A DNA stretch of 64,000 nt from Piscinibacterium candidicorallinum (GTDB taxonomy: Bacteria > Pseudomonadota > Gammaproteobacteria > Burkholderiales > Burkholderiaceae_C), in NCBI RefSeq assembly GCF_047549485.1, contig NZ_CP180191.1, positions 2,852,001 to 2,916,000 of the forward strand, in the 5' to 3' direction. The notes below the pieces were generated by a model, which saw only the letters and a program-made list of their open reading frames with translations, made no database searches and had not been told where the DNA came from. Below, piece by piece: positions 15,236 to 24,039 of this stretch. Each line of letters opens with the position of its first letter. The stretch's first letter is position 1. The position numbers and the translations under genes are program-made.

Positions 15236-16402
15236 ATGACGAGGTCTGAGAAAAATTATCGCACGCAGGTGATACCCGCCCTGGCGGGGTATGAGACCGC
15301 GTGGGACGCACTGGTTGAACACGCTGCAGGCGGGCATGTGATGCTGAGCAGCGCGTATCTGGGCACGATGGAGCGCACGGGTTGCGTGGGTGGGCGCAGC
15401 GGCTGGAGCGCACAGCATCTGCTGCTGTGGGATGGCGATGAACTCGCCGCAGCCTGCCCGCTGTACGTCAAGGCGCACAGCTACGGCGAATACGTCTTTG
15501 ACTGGGCCTGGGCCGATGCCTACGAGCGCAGCGGCCTGCCCTACTACCCCAAGCTGCTCTGCGCGCTGCCCTTCACACCGGTGCCCGGCGCACGCCTGCT
15601 CGCACGCGATGACGCGGCGCGAGCGGCGCTCGTGGACGTGCTGACGCAGGCCATGGACGACAACGCGCTGTCCTCCGTCCATGTGCTGTTTCCTGATGAC
15701 GCATCAGCCGCCACGCTGCAGGCCGCAGGCTGGCTCAAGCGCAGCGGCGTGCAGTTCCACTGGACCAATGCAGGCTATTCGCACTTTGATGAGTTCCTTA
15801 CACAACTCAGTCAGAAGAAGCGCAAGAACATTCGTGCGGAGCGCCGCGCGGTGCATGAGCATGGCCTGCAGTTCGATTGGCTGGATGGCCGAAGCGCGCA
15901 GCCGGAGCACTGGCGCTTCTTCTACCGCTGCTATGCCAACACCTACCGCGAGCATCACTCCACGCCCTATCTGAACGAGCGCTTCTTCCTCGAGTTGGCC
16001 GAGGCTTCTCCGGACAAGGTGCGGCTGTGCATGGCGCGCGATGCGACCAGCCCGATCGCCGCGAGCTTCTTCATCTGCGATGCCGGCCGCCTTTATGGCC
16101 GCTACTGGGGTGCGATGCGCTTTGTGCCGCTGCTGCACTTCGAGCTCTGCTACTACCAGGCCATCGAGTACGCCATTGCGAAGAAGCTGCAGGTCTTTGA
16201 AGGCGGTGCGCAGGGCGAACACAAGATGGCCCGCGGCCTGATGCCGGTGCCCACCTGCTCTTTTCACCGGCTCGCGCATCCGGAGTTTGCGCAGGCCATC
16301 GAACGCTTCCTGGCACGTGAGGCCGGCGGCATCGATCAGTATCTGGATGATCTGAACGAACGCACGCCGTTCAAGCGCAGATCGTCAGTGGAGCAAAAAT
16401 GA
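15236..16402 (+). CDS. GNAT-like N-acyltransferase (PF04339-type, peptidogalycan family)
   Basis: A 388-residue soluble protein built of two GNAT-like halves. Recognisable stretches are VMLSSAYLGTME near the start, YGEYVFDWAWADAYERSGLPYYPKL, SQKKRKNIRAERR, and the end part FEGGAQGEHKMARGLMPVPT. These match the family once annotated as peptidogalycan biosynthesis/recognition (related to FemAB). Its substrate is unknown. I prefer ATG 15236 to one 11 codons earlier because it leaves a normal N-terminus; no clear ribosome binding site supports either. It is divergent from nadE with a 59-base gap. Confidence 0.8.
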   Translation: MTRSEKNYRTQVIPALAGYETAWDALVEHAAGGHVMLSSAYLGTMERTGCVGGRSGWSAQHLLLWDGDELAAACPLYVKAHSYGEYVFDWAWADAYERSGLPYYPKLLCALPFTPVPGARLLARDDAARAALVDVLTQAMDDNALSSVHVLFPDDASAATLQAAGWLKRSGVQFHWTNAGYSHFDEFLTQLSQKKRKNIRAERRAVHEHGLQFDWLDGRSAQPEHWRFFYRCYANTYREHHSTPYLNERFFLELAEASPDKVRLCMARDATSPIAASFFICDAGRLYGRYWGAMRFVPLLHFELCYYQAIEYAIAKKLQVFEGGAQGEHKMARGLMPVPTCSFHRLAHPEFAQAIERFLAREAGGIDQYLDDLNERTPFKRRSSVEQK

Positions 16403-16404
16403 AG

Positions 16405-16427
16405 ACGGCGCACCGCGGGTGCGCCGT
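16405..16427. terminator. Hairpin between convergent genes
   Basis: ACGGCGCACC-GCG-GGTGCGCCGT is a perfect 10-bp stem. There is an A-run (AAAAA) on the left side that becomes a T-run for leftward transcription; it probably ends ppa transcripts and stalls those from the left. Confidence 0.65.
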
Positions 16428-16450
16428 GTGCAGCAAAGCGTCTGATCAGA

Positions 16451-16999
16451 TCAGAACGCAGGCTTGTCCTTGGCGGCGTTGTAGCCCGCCACGCCGCTCA
16501 GGATCTCCTGCTTGGCGGCCTCGGGGCCATCCCAACCGACAACCTTGACCCATTTACCCTTTTCCAGGTCCTTGTAGTGCTCGAAGAAGTGCTGGATCTG
16601 GGCCAGACGCTCCGGGGCGATGTCCTCGTGCGTCTTCCAGTGCTTGTACCAGGGCAGCACCTTGTCCACGGGCACGGCCAGCAGCTTGGAGTCGCCACCG
16701 GCCTCATCCGTCATCTTGAGCACACCCAGCGGGCGGCAGCGCACCACCACGCCAGCCACCAGCGGGAAGGGCGTAATCACAAGCACGTCCACGGGGTCAC
16801 CATCGTCGCTGATGGTGTGGGGCACGTAGCCGTAGTTGCAGGGGTAGTGCATGGCCGTACCCATGAAGCGATCCACGAACAGCGCGCCCGTTTCCTTGTC
16901 GACCTCGTACTTGATCGGGTCGGCGTTCTGCGGGATCTCGATGATGACGTTGAATTCGTCCGGCAGGTTCTTGCCGGCGCTGACGCGGTCCAGTGCCAT
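16451..16999 (-). CDS. ppa: Inorganic pyrophosphatase
   Basis: Family I soluble pyrophosphatase, which hydrolyses PPi to drive biosynthesis. The signature DDGDPVDVLVITPFPL (metal-binding aspartates) is intact, as are IEIPQNADPIKYEVDKETG and the YPCNYGYVPHT motif. The 182-residue length is typical for bacteria. ATG 16999 gives the usual N-terminus (MALDRVSAGKNLPDEFNVII); the longer open frame upstream has no support. Confidence 0.97.
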   Translation of the reverse strand: MALDRVSAGKNLPDEFNVIIEIPQNADPIKYEVDKETGALFVDRFMGTAMHYPCNYGYVPHTISDDGDPVDVLVITPFPLVAGVVVRCRPLGVLKMTDEAGGDSKLLAVPVDKVLPWYKHWKTHEDIAPERLAQIQHFFEHYKDLEKGKWVKVVGWDGPEAAKQEILSGVAGYNAAKDKPAF

Positions 17000-17161
17000 G
17001 AGTATTGTCCGAAGGGAGAGTGAAGAAACCGGTGCGGTGCCGCTTCTGCCTTGCACCGCGAGTACCCGCCGGGCCGGAGAGCCGCGCACTGAGCGCGCCG
17101 CCGAACGTGTACTCGAATCGCTCGCTAGTGTAGTCGCACGTGCTGCAGCGCAGCAGCCGGT

Positions 17162-17869
17162 TCAGCCTTGCGGCACGACGGGATCGCACCAGGGCAGCTG
17201 CGTCCCGCTCAGGTGAGCCCAGAGCACCAGCGCGCTGGCGATCACGAGCATTAAGCCGGTCAAACGCATGACTTGCCGCTCCATGACGAGCGCACTGCCG
17301 CCCTGCGCGGACCATTCGGCCACCTTTCGGATACCGAGCCCCAGGCTGAGCATCGAGACGCTGGATGCCAGTGCAAACACAGCCATGAGGGCAAAGCCGC
17401 CCTGCCAGGTGCCAGCCAGCACAGCCAGCCACAAGGCCGCATGCAGCTGGCCGCAGGGCAGGATCAGCAGCGAAGCGCCACGAAGGCTCTCTACACCCCG
17501 GCGCGCACGACCTGACGGATTGAAATTGATGGGCCGCGTACTGCCTAGCGCCGAGAGGCGCCGTGGCCACTGCCCCCGCACCATGAGCCAGAGCCCCAGC
17601 CCGAGCGCGCCCACCTGCAGCACCGTCCAGAGCGGACCGATCACACTGGTAGATCGCAGCACGCTCCACGTGATCTGGCCGAACGCGCCTGCAATGACGC
17701 CGGCCGCGCTGTAGCTCAGCCAGCGGCCAAGGTGCCGCTGCGCCGCCACGCCTGCGCCAGGCGTCCCCACCAGGTGATTGCCCAGCCAGGCCGAACACAT
17801 GCCGGCGCAATGCAGCCCTCCCGCCAAGCCGAGCAAGGCGGCGGCAATCAGCAGGGAGCTTGAGGGCAT
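17162..17869 (-). CDS. TauE/SafE-like (UreH/DsbD-fold) membrane protein of the cco region
   Basis: The 235-residue protein has six or so membrane helices. The first contains GLAGGLHCAGMCSAWLGNHL, the signature of the small TauE/SafE-like proteins commonly found beside cytochrome cbb3 genes, and a second conserved stretch LRGASLLILPCGQLHAALW. The cysteine pairs (GMC and LPCG) suggest binding or relaying a metal such as copper to the oxidase. It starts 31 bases behind hemN, so the two are co-transcribed. A metal role is inference; the family name is assigned from motifs. Confidence 0.8.
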   Translation of the reverse strand: MPSSSLLIAAALLGLAGGLHCAGMCSAWLGNHLVGTPGAGVAAQRHLGRWLSYSAAGVIAGAFGQITWSVLRSTSVIGPLWTVLQVGALGLGLWLMVRGQWPRRLSALGSTRPINFNPSGRARRGVESLRGASLLILPCGQLHAALWLAVLAGTWQGGFALMAVFALASSVSMLSLGLGIRKVAEWSAQGGSALVMERQVMRLTGLMLVIASALVLWAHLSGTQLPWCDPVVPQG

Positions 17870-17900
17870 GGTGCCGGAGAAGCCGTCTGCGTCGCGCGGC

Positions 17901-19355
17901 TCAGATCAGACGGGCGCGCGGACTCATGGCCACGCTGGTGCGCACATAGCGGTCGAAAACCATCGCAATGGCGCGTACGAAAAACCACCCCAGCTCGGTC
18001 ACCCTCAGGTAGTCGGGCTCAATGCGGATCAGGTTCTCCGCTTCGAAGGGGGCGAGCTCCTGCAGCTCGCTTGCGAAGGCCTTGCGAAAGTCCACCAGAT
18101 GCGCCTGCTCGATGGACTCGAAGCTCACTTCACCTTGGCACATGAGCGCCATGATGATGCTGCGCCGAACGAGATCGTCGCGAGAGAGGACAATGCCGCG
18201 CATCACTGGCAGATTGCCTGTCTTGAGCGCCTCTTGGTAACCCTCGATGTCGCGGTGGTTCTGGCTATAGATCGCGCCCAGCTTGCTGATGGCCGAAACA
18301 CCCAGAGCAATCAGATCGCACTCCGGGTTGGCGGTGTAGCCCTGGAAGTCCCGTGTCAGAAGGCCCTGGCGCTTGGCGCGGGCCAAGGCGTCCTGCGGCA
18401 GCGCAAAGTGATCCATGCCGACATAGTCATAGCCACCCGTCGAGAACGCGGCGATCGCTTGCGCGAGCATCGTCACGCGGTGAGCAGCAGGTGGCAGCTC
18501 CGACTCGTGAATACGACGCTGCGGCTTGAAGCGCTGCGGCATGTGCGCATAGGCGTACAACGCCACGCGATCCGGACGCAGCGCGATGATGCGTTCGATC
18601 GTGCGCGCAAATCCGGCCGGCGTCTGCCTGGGCAGCCCGTAGATCAGGTCGATGTTGATGGAGTCGAAGCGCAGATCGCGCGCTGCGCGCATGAGCTCGG
18701 CAATCTCGGCCTCGCTCTGGACTCGATGCACGGCCTCCTGAACGGCCGGGTCGAGATCCTGCACACCGAAGGAGATACGGTTGAATCCCAATCGGCGCAA
18801 TCGTTCGAGCCGTGCGCGATCCACCGTGCGGGGATCGACTTCGATCGCCCGCTCAGCATGAGGCGTAAATTCAAATGCGCTGGACAGACGCTCGATAAGC
18901 AAGGCAAGTTGACTGTCGTCCAGATAGGTCGGAGTGCCGCCGCCAAGGTGCAATTGGCCAGCGCGGGCGCGCTCGCCGATGCGCTCTCGCCACAATTCGA
19001 CCTCGCGAAACAGGCTGTCCAGGTACGGCGTTGCCCGCTCCTTGTGCTTGGTGACGATCTTGTTGCACGCGCAGTAGTAGCAAAGCGACTCACAGAACGG
19101 GATGTGCACGTACAAGGCGACCGGGCGAGCAGACCAGCTGTCACGACGGTCTTCAATGGCGGTGTGCAAAGCACGTCCGTCAAAGGCCTCCACGAAGCGA
19201 TCCGCGGTCGGGTACGAGGTGTATCGTGGTCCGAAGCGATCAAACCGGGCGAGCAGGTTCTCGGCCGGCAGGGCGTGCGATTCGGCACACAATGGGCTTG
19301 CCGGTGACTGCGTTGCATGCATCAGAGGATCGATCCGGGTCAGAGGTGCGGACAT
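17901..19355 (-). CDS. hemN: Oxygen-independent coproporphyrinogen III oxidase
   Basis: Radical-SAM enzyme that decarboxylates coproporphyrinogen III to protoporphyrinogen IX when oxygen is scarce. The iron-sulphur motif is C88-x3-C92-x2-C95 plus the fourth C97 that true HemN proteins have (PFCESLCYYCAC). YTSYPTADRF and GGGTPTYL follow the family, and HFALPQDALARAKRQG with RDFQGYTAN marks genuine HemN rather than the HemW look-alike. It has 484 residues, slightly longer than E. coli HemN because of an N-terminal extension. An FNR box lies between it and the divergent fnr gene. Confidence 0.95.
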   Translation of the reverse strand: MSAPLTRIDPLMHATQSPASPLCAESHALPAENLLARFDRFGPRYTSYPTADRFVEAFDGRALHTAIEDRRDSWSARPVALYVHIPFCESLCYYCACNKIVTKHKERATPYLDSLFREVELWRERIGERARAGQLHLGGGTPTYLDDSQLALLIERLSSAFEFTPHAERAIEVDPRTVDRARLERLRRLGFNRISFGVQDLDPAVQEAVHRVQSEAEIAELMRAARDLRFDSINIDLIYGLPRQTPAGFARTIERIIALRPDRVALYAYAHMPQRFKPQRRIHESELPPAAHRVTMLAQAIAAFSTGGYDYVGMDHFALPQDALARAKRQGLLTRDFQGYTANPECDLIALGVSAISKLGAIYSQNHRDIEGYQEALKTGNLPVMRGIVLSRDDLVRRSIIMALMCQGEVSFESIEQAHLVDFRKAFASELQELAPFEAENLIRIEPDYLRVTELGWFFVRAIAMVFDRYVRTSVAMSPRARLI

Positions 19356-19496
19356 AGAGGAGATGAGCCATCAGGCCGCGACGACTTGCCGCAGCACACC
19401 CCGAGATCAACCGTTGACCTGAGACTGCTCTGATCTACGCTCGACCGAGGGAAGAAGGACTTCGGTTCAATGTGCCATTGCTCAGTCGATGCGACG

Positions 19497-19510
19497 TTGA
19501 CTCATGTCAA
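19497..19510. promoter_or_regulatory. FNR/ANR box between hemN and fnr
   Basis: TTGACTCATGTCAA matches the FNR consensus TTGAT-N4-ATCAA at eight of ten half-site bases and is symmetric. It lies 111 bases before fnr and 142 bases before hemN, so either or both genes may be controlled. Confidence 0.7.
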
Positions 19511-19620
19511 GGCATCGTAAGGACCGATCGGTAAATTGGAGTCAGGACGATTTGGGTCATCAGCCTCAGAGCTGAATAGCCCGGCCGGAAAGAGCCACGT
19601 CCGACCACGCAGGAGGGTCT

Positions 19621-20427
19621 ATGTACAAGCAAAGCGAACGCAGCTCTGCCGCCGTTCTGGCGGATCACACCGATGCCTGTCCAAACCAGGCAAGCCCATC
19701 CCACACATCCAGCACGGGCCATGTGGCCTGCTCAAGCTGCAACCTGCGCGAGATGTGTCTGCCTACGGGGCTGTCACGGGAGGATCTCGGCAAGGTTGAG
19801 GCCGTCGTCAATCAGCGTCGTCGCATTGCGCGCGGGCAGGCGCTGTATCGCAGCGGCGATGACTTCAATGCCATCTACGCCATCCGCTACGGCTTCTTCA
19901 AGGCGCAGGTCGCGAGCCCCGACGGGCGCGAGCAAGTCACGGGCTTCCTGATGGCAGGAGAGCTGCTGGGCATGGATGGCATCGGCACGGAGCGGCATAC
20001 GGTTGACGCAGTTGCTCTGGAAGACTCCGAGGTGTGCGTAATGCCCTTCTCGCAGCTGGAGACGCTGAGCCGCGAAGTCAATGGCCTGCAGAGGCAGCTG
20101 CACCGGGTAATGAGTCGCGAGATCGTGCGCGAAAACGGCGTGATGATGCTGCTTGGCACCATGCGTGCTGAAGAGCGACTGGCAGCCTTTCTGATCAATT
20201 TGACTCAACGCCTGAAGGCACGGGGCTTCTCGTCGACCGAGCTGGTTCTGCGCATGACGCGTGAGGAGATCGGGAGCTACCTTGGTCTCAAACTCGAGAC
20301 CGTGAGTCGCACGTTTTCGCGTTTCCAGGACGAAGGCCTCATCGAGGTCAAGCAGCGTCACGTGAAGATTCTTGACGCCGATGGTCTACGCAGCTTGTTC
20401 AGCTCCGAGGCAGCAACTGCGCATTGA
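19621..20427 (+). CDS. fnr: FNR-type oxygen-responsive transcription regulator
   Basis: Contains the [4Fe-4S] ligands of FNR: C37, C40 and C46 in ACSSCNLREMC plus C139 in SEVCVMPF. After the sensory barrel and dimer helix comes the HTH with the FNR-specific recognition helix ETVSRTFSRFQ, whose E, S and R read TTGAT half-sites. At 268 residues it is slightly long due to the N-terminus. AGGAGG stands 5 bases before ATG 19621. Its location beside hemN and the cco operon, each with an FNR box, points to a direct anaerobic/microaerobic regulon. Also called anr or fixK-like in relatives. Confidence 0.93.
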   Translation: MYKQSERSSAAVLADHTDACPNQASPSHTSSTGHVACSSCNLREMCLPTGLSREDLGKVEAVVNQRRRIARGQALYRSGDDFNAIYAIRYGFFKAQVASPDGREQVTGFLMAGELLGMDGIGTERHTVDAVALEDSEVCVMPFSQLETLSREVNGLQRQLHRVMSREIVRENGVMMLLGTMRAEERLAAFLINLTQRLKARGFSSTELVLRMTREEIGSYLGLKLETVSRTFSRFQDEGLIEVKQRHVKILDADGLRSLFSSEAATAH

Positions 20428-20446
20428 AGACGCGGCGCGCCCATTG

Positions 20447-20478
20447 AAGCCCCGCCATACACGCGGGGCTTTCTCTTT
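20447..20478 (+). terminator. Terminator after fnr
   Basis: AAGCCCCGC-CATACAC-GCGGGGCTT followed by TCTCTTT; a 9-bp perfect stem 19 bases after the fnr stop codon. Confidence 0.85.
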
Positions 20479-20530
20479 CGCGGAGCGATTTAGTCGCTCA
20501 CTTTTGGCGTTTGCGCCGAGCGCCTCAGGC

Positions 20531-20833
20531 TCACAGCCGCACCCGGCGCATGACCAGAATGCCGCCTAGAGCACTCAACGCGCACGCGGCCCAGTACATC
20601 AGGAAAACAAGCGAATAGATGGCCGTCCGGCCGAAGCCGAGATCGTGCCCGAGCCAGTGCACGTCCAGCGGATCCACCATCAAGAAGGTCAACACTTCAA
20701 GCACACCAGCAGCGACGAACGACGGCCAGAGCACCGCGCCTAGGAGCACGCGCCGCCGAACTTGTGCTGCGTCGGGTCCTGCATGTGCATACGAATCGGG
20801 CGCGCTGTCGACGTCTGAGGCCTCGCTGCTCAT
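20531..20833 (-). CDS. Small two-helix membrane protein at the end of the cco operon
   Basis: A 100-residue protein with two or three hydrophobic helices (VLLGAVLWPSFVAAGVLEVL and IYSLVFLMYWAACALSALGG) after a polar N-terminus. No family recognised. It begins 7 bases behind ccoH on the same strand, so it belongs to the oxidase operon. ATG 20833 is chosen because it separates neatly from ccoH; a longer version overlapping ccoH is open but less likely. A role in oxidase assembly or in heme/copper handling is suggested by position only. Confidence 0.65.
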   Translation of the reverse strand: MSSEASDVDSAPDSYAHAGPDAAQVRRRVLLGAVLWPSFVAAGVLEVLTFLMVDPLDVHWLGHDLGFGRTAIYSLVFLMYWAACALSALGGILVMRRVRL

Positions 20834-20840
20834 GATGCGA

Positions 20841-21389
20841 TCAGCGGGTGGCAAGTGAATCAATCTCCAGGACCTGGCCATCTACTGGCCCGGCTCGTCG
20901 CGACAGGCGCCAGTCCTGCGCGGCAAGGGTCGCAGACCACTGGCCGCGCTGAATGGCGGCCGCTGGCGCCCAATAAGTGCGGGACTGTAGCCCGCTGTCA
21001 GTCGCGCCGGCTGGGCATCGCCCGCTCGCATCTGCTGTCAGGGATAGGGCGTAATCGAGCTCACGACGCGCAATGTGAGCAAAGCGCAAGCTCAGGACCT
21101 CGTTTGCGCCAGGCAGCGTTTCACCTTGCAGGTGTGCGCACACACCGCCAGGCCGCTGAGTCACAAAGATCCCCATCCGAAGCTGAGCCGCACGCTGGCG
21201 GGCAGTGGTGTCCTTGTTGATCTCGACCCCGCGCTTGTAATAGTTGTCATCGACCAGCGAGTCCGCACCCGTCTTGGCGACGGTCAGCATGACGACGCCG
21301 AGACAGATCGCGAGCACTGGGATGCCTGCCACCATCCACACATAGGGCTCGCGCCAAGGGGGGCGCTGCGCTGCGCTTTCTGGATTCAT
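20841..21389 (-). CDS. ccoH: CcoH/FixH, cbb3 oxidase assembly protein
   Basis: FixH-family protein: one N-terminal membrane helix (YVWMVAGIPVLAICLGVVML) followed by a periplasmic domain that starts with LVDDNYYKRGVEINK, the best conserved motif of the family. CcoH stays attached to the oxidase and helps late assembly. AAGGAG sits 7 bases before ATG 21389, which decides the start over one five codons upstream. It follows ccoG by 36 bases. Confidence 0.92.
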   Translation of the reverse strand: MNPESAAQRPPWREPYVWMVAGIPVLAICLGVVMLTVAKTGADSLVDDNYYKRGVEINKDTTARQRAAQLRMGIFVTQRPGGVCAHLQGETLPGANEVLSLRFAHIARRELDYALSLTADASGRCPAGATDSGLQSRTYWAPAAAIQRGQWSATLAAQDWRLSRRAGPVDGQVLEIDSLATR

Positions 21390-21425
21390 GCTCTGCTCCT
21401 TCATCTGTAGTCGATATGCCCCGGT

Positions 21426-22904
21426 TCAGGGGCGCGCCACGTAGAACACGGCCTTCTCGGTCACCTGCTCGGAACCGTCCGCGCTTCGGATCGTGAACGT
21501 GATGGCGTGCGAACCCGGACTGACTGCCTTCAGGCTGCTCTCCGGCAAGCGCAGGCGGACGGGATGGAACTTGGTCTGCGCGGCAAGCATGTCGAAACGC
21601 GACTCGCTGCTGATCTCGATCCCCGGCAAGCCGGCGACGTCCACTAGAAAGGCGCGCGGCCGCTCGGCGGTGTTCATGATCTGCAGGCGATACACGTTCT
21701 CGATCGATCCGTCGCCACTGAGGCGTGCCAGGGCATTTCGGTCACGCACGACGTCGACCTTGAAACTGGTGCGATTTGCCAGCCCCCATCCAAGAGCAAG
21801 CACGAGCAACACAAGAATCGAACCGTAGACCAGGGTGCGCATTCGGAAGACATGGCGCCACATCTCGGCGCCAAAGCGTCGGCTGGTCATCGCGTGCTCT
21901 GTGGCGTAGCGAATCAGCCCGGGCGCATAGTTCATCTTGCTCATCACTTCGTCACAAACATCGATGCAGCCAGCACAGCCGATGCACTCGTACTGAAGCC
22001 CCTTGCGGATATCAATGCCTGTCGGACAGACCGCCACACAGAGGCCGCAGTCGATGCAGTCGCCGAGGGCGGCTTGCTTCGGGTCCACCTTGCGACCGCG
22101 CGAACCGCGTGGCTCACCACGCGTCGTGTCGTAGGTGATGATCAGCGAGTGTTTGTCGAGCATCGCGCTCTGGAATCGGGCGTATGGGCACATGTACTTG
22201 CACACCTGCTCGCGCATGAAGCCCGCGTTGCCCCAGGTCGCAAAGGCGTAGAACAGCACCCAGAAGAGCGCCCAGCCCCCAATCGTCAGCGAAGCGATGG
22301 AGCCAACAAGCTCGCGAATCGGCACGAAGTAGCCCACAAAGCTCACCCCAGTCCACAACGCCAAGGTGATCCAGAGACCTTGCTTCGCAGCCTTGCGCCA
22401 GACCTTGTTCAGACTCCAGGGAGCGGCGTCGAGCTTGCGGCGTGCGTTCGCGTCGCCCTCGATCCACCGTTCGATGTACATGAACATCTCCGTGTACACG
22501 GTCTGTGGGCAGGCATAGCCACACCACAAACGACCCGCAACTGCCGTAAAGAAGAACAGCGCGTAAGCGCAAACAACCAGCAGCCCCGTGAGAAAGATGA
22601 AGTCCTGGGGCCAGAATACGTAGCCGAACAAATAGAAGCGCCGCGTCGCCAGATCAAAGAGCAGCGCTGGTCGGTCATTCCACAGCAGCCAGGGTGCTCC
22701 ATAGAACACCAGCTGGGTCAACACAATCAACAGCACGCGCCATCGCGCGAACCAGCCGCTTACGGCACGCGGATAGATCTTCTTGCGCGCCTCGTACAGC
22801 CAGACAACCTGCTCCTTGGGGGGCGCAGCGCCACCCAAGGCTGCAGGTGAATTGCTTGTACCCGCCGAAGCGGGCTGTGCGGCTTGGATCAATCCCTCGC
22901 TCAT
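21426..22904 (-). CDS. ccoG: CcoG/FixG, cupric reductase for cbb3 assembly
   Basis: CcoG is a membrane iron-sulphur protein that reduces Cu(II) to Cu(I) for insertion into CcoN. It has about five membrane helices, RLWCGYACPQTVYTEMF in the first half, and two 4Fe-4S ferredoxin motifs, CIDCGLCVAVCPTG and CIGCAGCIDVCDEV. The C-terminal part is an immunoglobulin-like periplasmic domain. At 492 residues it is normal. The ATG overlaps the ccoP stop codon (TGATG), indicating translational coupling. Confidence 0.95.
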   Translation of the reverse strand: MSEGLIQAAQPASAGTSNSPAALGGAAPPKEQVVWLYEARKKIYPRAVSGWFARWRVLLIVLTQLVFYGAPWLLWNDRPALLFDLATRRFYLFGYVFWPQDFIFLTGLLVVCAYALFFFTAVAGRLWCGYACPQTVYTEMFMYIERWIEGDANARRKLDAAPWSLNKVWRKAAKQGLWITLALWTGVSFVGYFVPIRELVGSIASLTIGGWALFWVLFYAFATWGNAGFMREQVCKYMCPYARFQSAMLDKHSLIITYDTTRGEPRGSRGRKVDPKQAALGDCIDCGLCVAVCPTGIDIRKGLQYECIGCAGCIDVCDEVMSKMNYAPGLIRYATEHAMTSRRFGAEMWRHVFRMRTLVYGSILVLLVLALGWGLANRTSFKVDVVRDRNALARLSGDGSIENVYRLQIMNTAERPRAFLVDVAGLPGIEISSESRFDMLAAQTKFHPVRLRLPESSLKAVSPGSHAITFTIRSADGSEQVTEKAVFYVARP

Positions 22905-23833
22905 CAACGTGCCGCAACAGACTGGCGGCTGCCTCCACCCGAGAGCTTGATCACGTAGGCGGTAAGCACTTCGATCTGCGGCTTGCTCAGGCGGCTCGCC
23001 CACGCGGGCATCGCATTCTGCCGACCGTTCTTGATCGTGTAGAAGATGCTGTCCAGCGACCCGCCATAGATCCAGGTGTTGTCCGTGAGATTCGGTGCAC
23101 CAAGTGCCGTGTTGCCCTTGCCGTCCGCACCGTGGCAGCCGACGCAGCCGGCCGACATCCACTTGCCCTTGCCACGGGCTATCGCCAGCTCATCACCGGA
23201 TTTGCCCGACAAAGACTGCACGAACTTGGCCAGATCCGTGATGTCCTGATCGGTCCCGACAGCGGCACTCATGGGAGGCATGAGTCCCTTGCGACCATCG
23301 GCAATCGTCACACGTACCGCTTCCGGGCTGCCGCCCCAAAGCCAGTCGGCGTCCGCCAGATTGGGGAAGCCCTGCGCACCTCGGGCGTCCGAACCGTGAC
23401 ATTGGGCGCAGTTGTTCAGGAACAAGCGCTCAGCGATAGCCATGGCCTTGGGGTCCTGCTGGAGCTGCTCCGGGGTCTGCTTCAGGAAGCCGTCGTAGAG
23501 CGGTGCGAGGCGCTGCTCAGCCGCAACCATCTCGGCCTTGTAGGCACCCGACTGGCTCCACTTCAGGCTGCCGTCATGCATGCCAAGACCTGGGTAGTAG
23601 TAGAGGTAGGCAATCGAAAAGACGAGCGTGATGATGAACAGCCCGACCCACCAGCGTGGCAAAGGGTTGTTCAGTTCCTTGAGATCACCGTCCCAGACGT
23701 GGCCTGTCGAGTTGTCGTCAGCCATTTTCTTGACGCGTGAGCTGAACATCAGCAGCAGGAAGCATGCGGCGATACCCAATACGGTCGCCAGCGCAATTGC
23801 GATGCCCCAGAAGCCGGAAACGAAGTCACTCAT
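22904..23833 (-). CDS. ccoP: Cytochrome cbb3 oxidase subunit III (diheme cytochrome c)
   Basis: CcoP receives electrons from the bc1 complex or soluble cytochromes and passes them to CcoO. The 309-residue protein has two N-terminal membrane helices, then two heme c sites: CAQCH and CVGCH. The sequence WWVGLFIITLVFSIAYLYYYPGLG between them is the classic second helix of the CcoP family. Overlap with ccoQ (ATGA) shows tight coupling. Confidence 0.96.
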   Translation of the reverse strand: MSDFVSGFWGIAIALATVLGIAACFLLLMFSSRVKKMADDNSTGHVWDGDLKELNNPLPRWWVGLFIITLVFSIAYLYYYPGLGMHDGSLKWSQSGAYKAEMVAAEQRLAPLYDGFLKQTPEQLQQDPKAMAIAERLFLNNCAQCHGSDARGAQGFPNLADADWLWGGSPEAVRVTIADGRKGLMPPMSAAVGTDQDITDLAKFVQSLSGKSGDELAIARGKGKWMSAGCVGCHGADGKGNTALGAPNLTDNTWIYGGSLDSIFYTIKNGRQNAMPAWASRLSKPQIEVLTAYVIKLSGGGSRQSVAAR

Positions 23834-24030
23834 TGTTGTTCTCCCTGGGTACTTGCTGCCATTCGTGGCATCGGTCGAGAAGCGCTTGTCGAACTTTCGT
23901 CCTCAAGCACTGCGCGTGCATAGCGATCGAGTCGCTCGCGCCGGCTTGGCAGAAAGTTCCAGATCAGCAGCGCAACGAAGAGGCTGAAGCACAGCACCGT
24001 GAACAAGCTGGCGTAGGTGTTGAAGTCCAT
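23830..24030 (-). CDS. ccoQ: Cytochrome cbb3 oxidase subunit CcoQ
   Basis: 66 residues with one membrane helix (YASLFTVLCFSLFVALLIWN) and a polar tail. CcoQ is a small accessory subunit that stabilises the complex in air. Identity rests mainly on size, topology and the canonical position between ccoO and ccoP. Confidence 0.9.
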   Translation of the reverse strand: MDFNTYASLFTVLCFSLFVALLIWNFLPSRRERLDRYARAVLEDESSTSASRPMPRMAASTQGEQQ

Positions 24031-24039
24031 GATGTGCCC

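Noticed and set aside
13539..15239. 566-codon rightward frame antisense to nadE
   Set aside because: nadE with its complete motifs lies opposite; the antisense product resembles no family.
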